DNA of 23,064 nt from Cylindrodendrum hubeiense (lineage: Eukaryota > Ascomycota > Sordariomycetes > Hypocreales > Nectriaceae). Position numbers and translations under genes: made by a program. Location of the stretch: positions 1 through 23,064 of the forward strand of contig JAANBB010000554.1 of assembly GCA_014621425.1 (NCBI GenBank), given 5' to 3'. The notes under the pieces are model-generated. The model saw only the letters and a program-made list of their open reading frames with translations, was not told the origin of the DNA and made no database searches. Below are positions 22,649-23,064 of the stretch, piece by piece (position 1 is the first letter of the stretch; each line of letters begins with the position of its first letter).

Positions 22649-23064
22649 TTACAGGTACTGGCGCACCCACTCGGCGTCCAGCCAGCCGACCTTGTCGAAG
22701 GCGGTCCACAGCTTTGAGGCCTTGTTGACGTCAATCTTGCACGCTTGCTGCGCGTCCGTCTTGCGGAACTCCTTGCCGTTGCGCAGACACTGCAATCGCC
22801 GCTCAAAGATGCGTCGCTTGCTCGTCAGGTATGTGGCGCAGTCCAGTCTCAGATTGCCCGCCAGGGTCAGCTCGTCGGGATGCAGGAGCATGGCGTGGGG
22901 ATCGCTGTTGAGATCGATTGGCTGGCCCTTCCAATCCACTTTGAGGCTGTTGGGTCGGGTCGGGAGCGAGTTCAGCGGCGGGCAGTAGTTGGGGAGCGCC
23001 TTGAAGTCCTTATCCTCGCGGTTGGGGGCGACAACCCGTCGCGAAGGTTCGGGCGTTGCACTAA
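22649..23064 (-). CDS. SWIRM-domain protein, C-terminal part, truncated by window edge
   Basis: The frame is open from the right edge to a TAA at 22649-22651, giving the last 138 residues. It holds a full SWIRM domain at the very C-terminus: LHPDELTLAGNLRLDCATYL, then KRRIFERRLQCL, GKEFRKTDAQQACKIDVNK and ASKLWTAFDKVGWLD, ending in EWVRQYL. SWIRM is a helical DNA- and nucleosome-associated domain of chromatin proteins. A lone C-terminal SWIRM with this KTDAQQACKIDVNKASKLW pattern is typical of the fungal Fun19/Laf-type proteins and not of the Swi3 or LSD1 families, which have further domains after it. The upstream part (RRVVAPNREDKDFKALPNYC) is also conserved-looking. No intron is visible in this piece. 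The N-terminal half and the start lie outside the window. Confidence 0.9.
   Translation of the reverse strand, partial: SATPEPSRRVVAPNREDKDFKALPNYCPPLNSLPTRPNSLKVDWKGQPIDLNSDPHAMLLHPDELTLAGNLRLDCATYLTSKRRIFERRLQCLRNGKEFRKTDAQQACKIDVNKASKLWTAFDKVGWLDAEWVRQYL

Overview
This window is nuclear DNA of a filamentous ascomycete, most likely a Sordariomycete. The genes are GC-rich, monocistronic and lie on both strands. Most are broken by short introns (about 54-125 bp) with GT..AG ends, several with a CTAAC-like branch site just before the acceptor. Pyrimidine-rich leaders precede several starts. The proteins are typical fungal families. Exon joins below were worked out by hand from splice signals, phase and protein family pattern.

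Layout from left to right: (1) 1-658, minus strand, the N-terminal part of a Zn2Cys6 transcription factor that runs off the left edge; (2) 659-2680, gene-free; (3) 2681-4248, minus strand, a Brl1/Brr6 nuclear-envelope protein; (4) 4669-6075, plus strand, IWS1/Spn1, divergent from Brl1/Brr6 across 420 bp; (5) 6076-9431, mostly intergenic, ending in a leader with a TATA box; (6) 9432-9598, a short coding-like exon with a good donor; (7) 9599-11360, low-complexity DNA with two heptanucleotide repeat blocks; (8) 11817-13613, plus strand, an SR-protein kinase (Sky1/Dsk1 type) with one or two possible upstream first exons; (9) 14470-15738, minus strand, the ER-junction protein lunapark, convergent with the kinase; (10) 16682-20326, plus strand, a 1139-residue GRIP-domain golgin divergent from lunapark; (11) 20327-22648, gene-poor; (12) 22649-23064, minus strand, the C-terminal SWIRM domain of a protein that runs off the right edge.

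The genes are housekeeping functions: transcription elongation, SR-protein phosphorylation, nuclear-pore and ER membrane shape, Golgi tethering and chromatin or transcription control. I see no secondary-metabolite cluster, transposon, CRISPR array, tRNA or rRNA, and no convincing new biological system. The most interesting structure is the 5' region of the SR-protein kinase gene: two candidate first exons are both in the correct phase to join the same downstream exon. One implies a 2.2 kb intron that holds both heptamer arrays. The other begins 7 nt after a bare start-stop codon pair.
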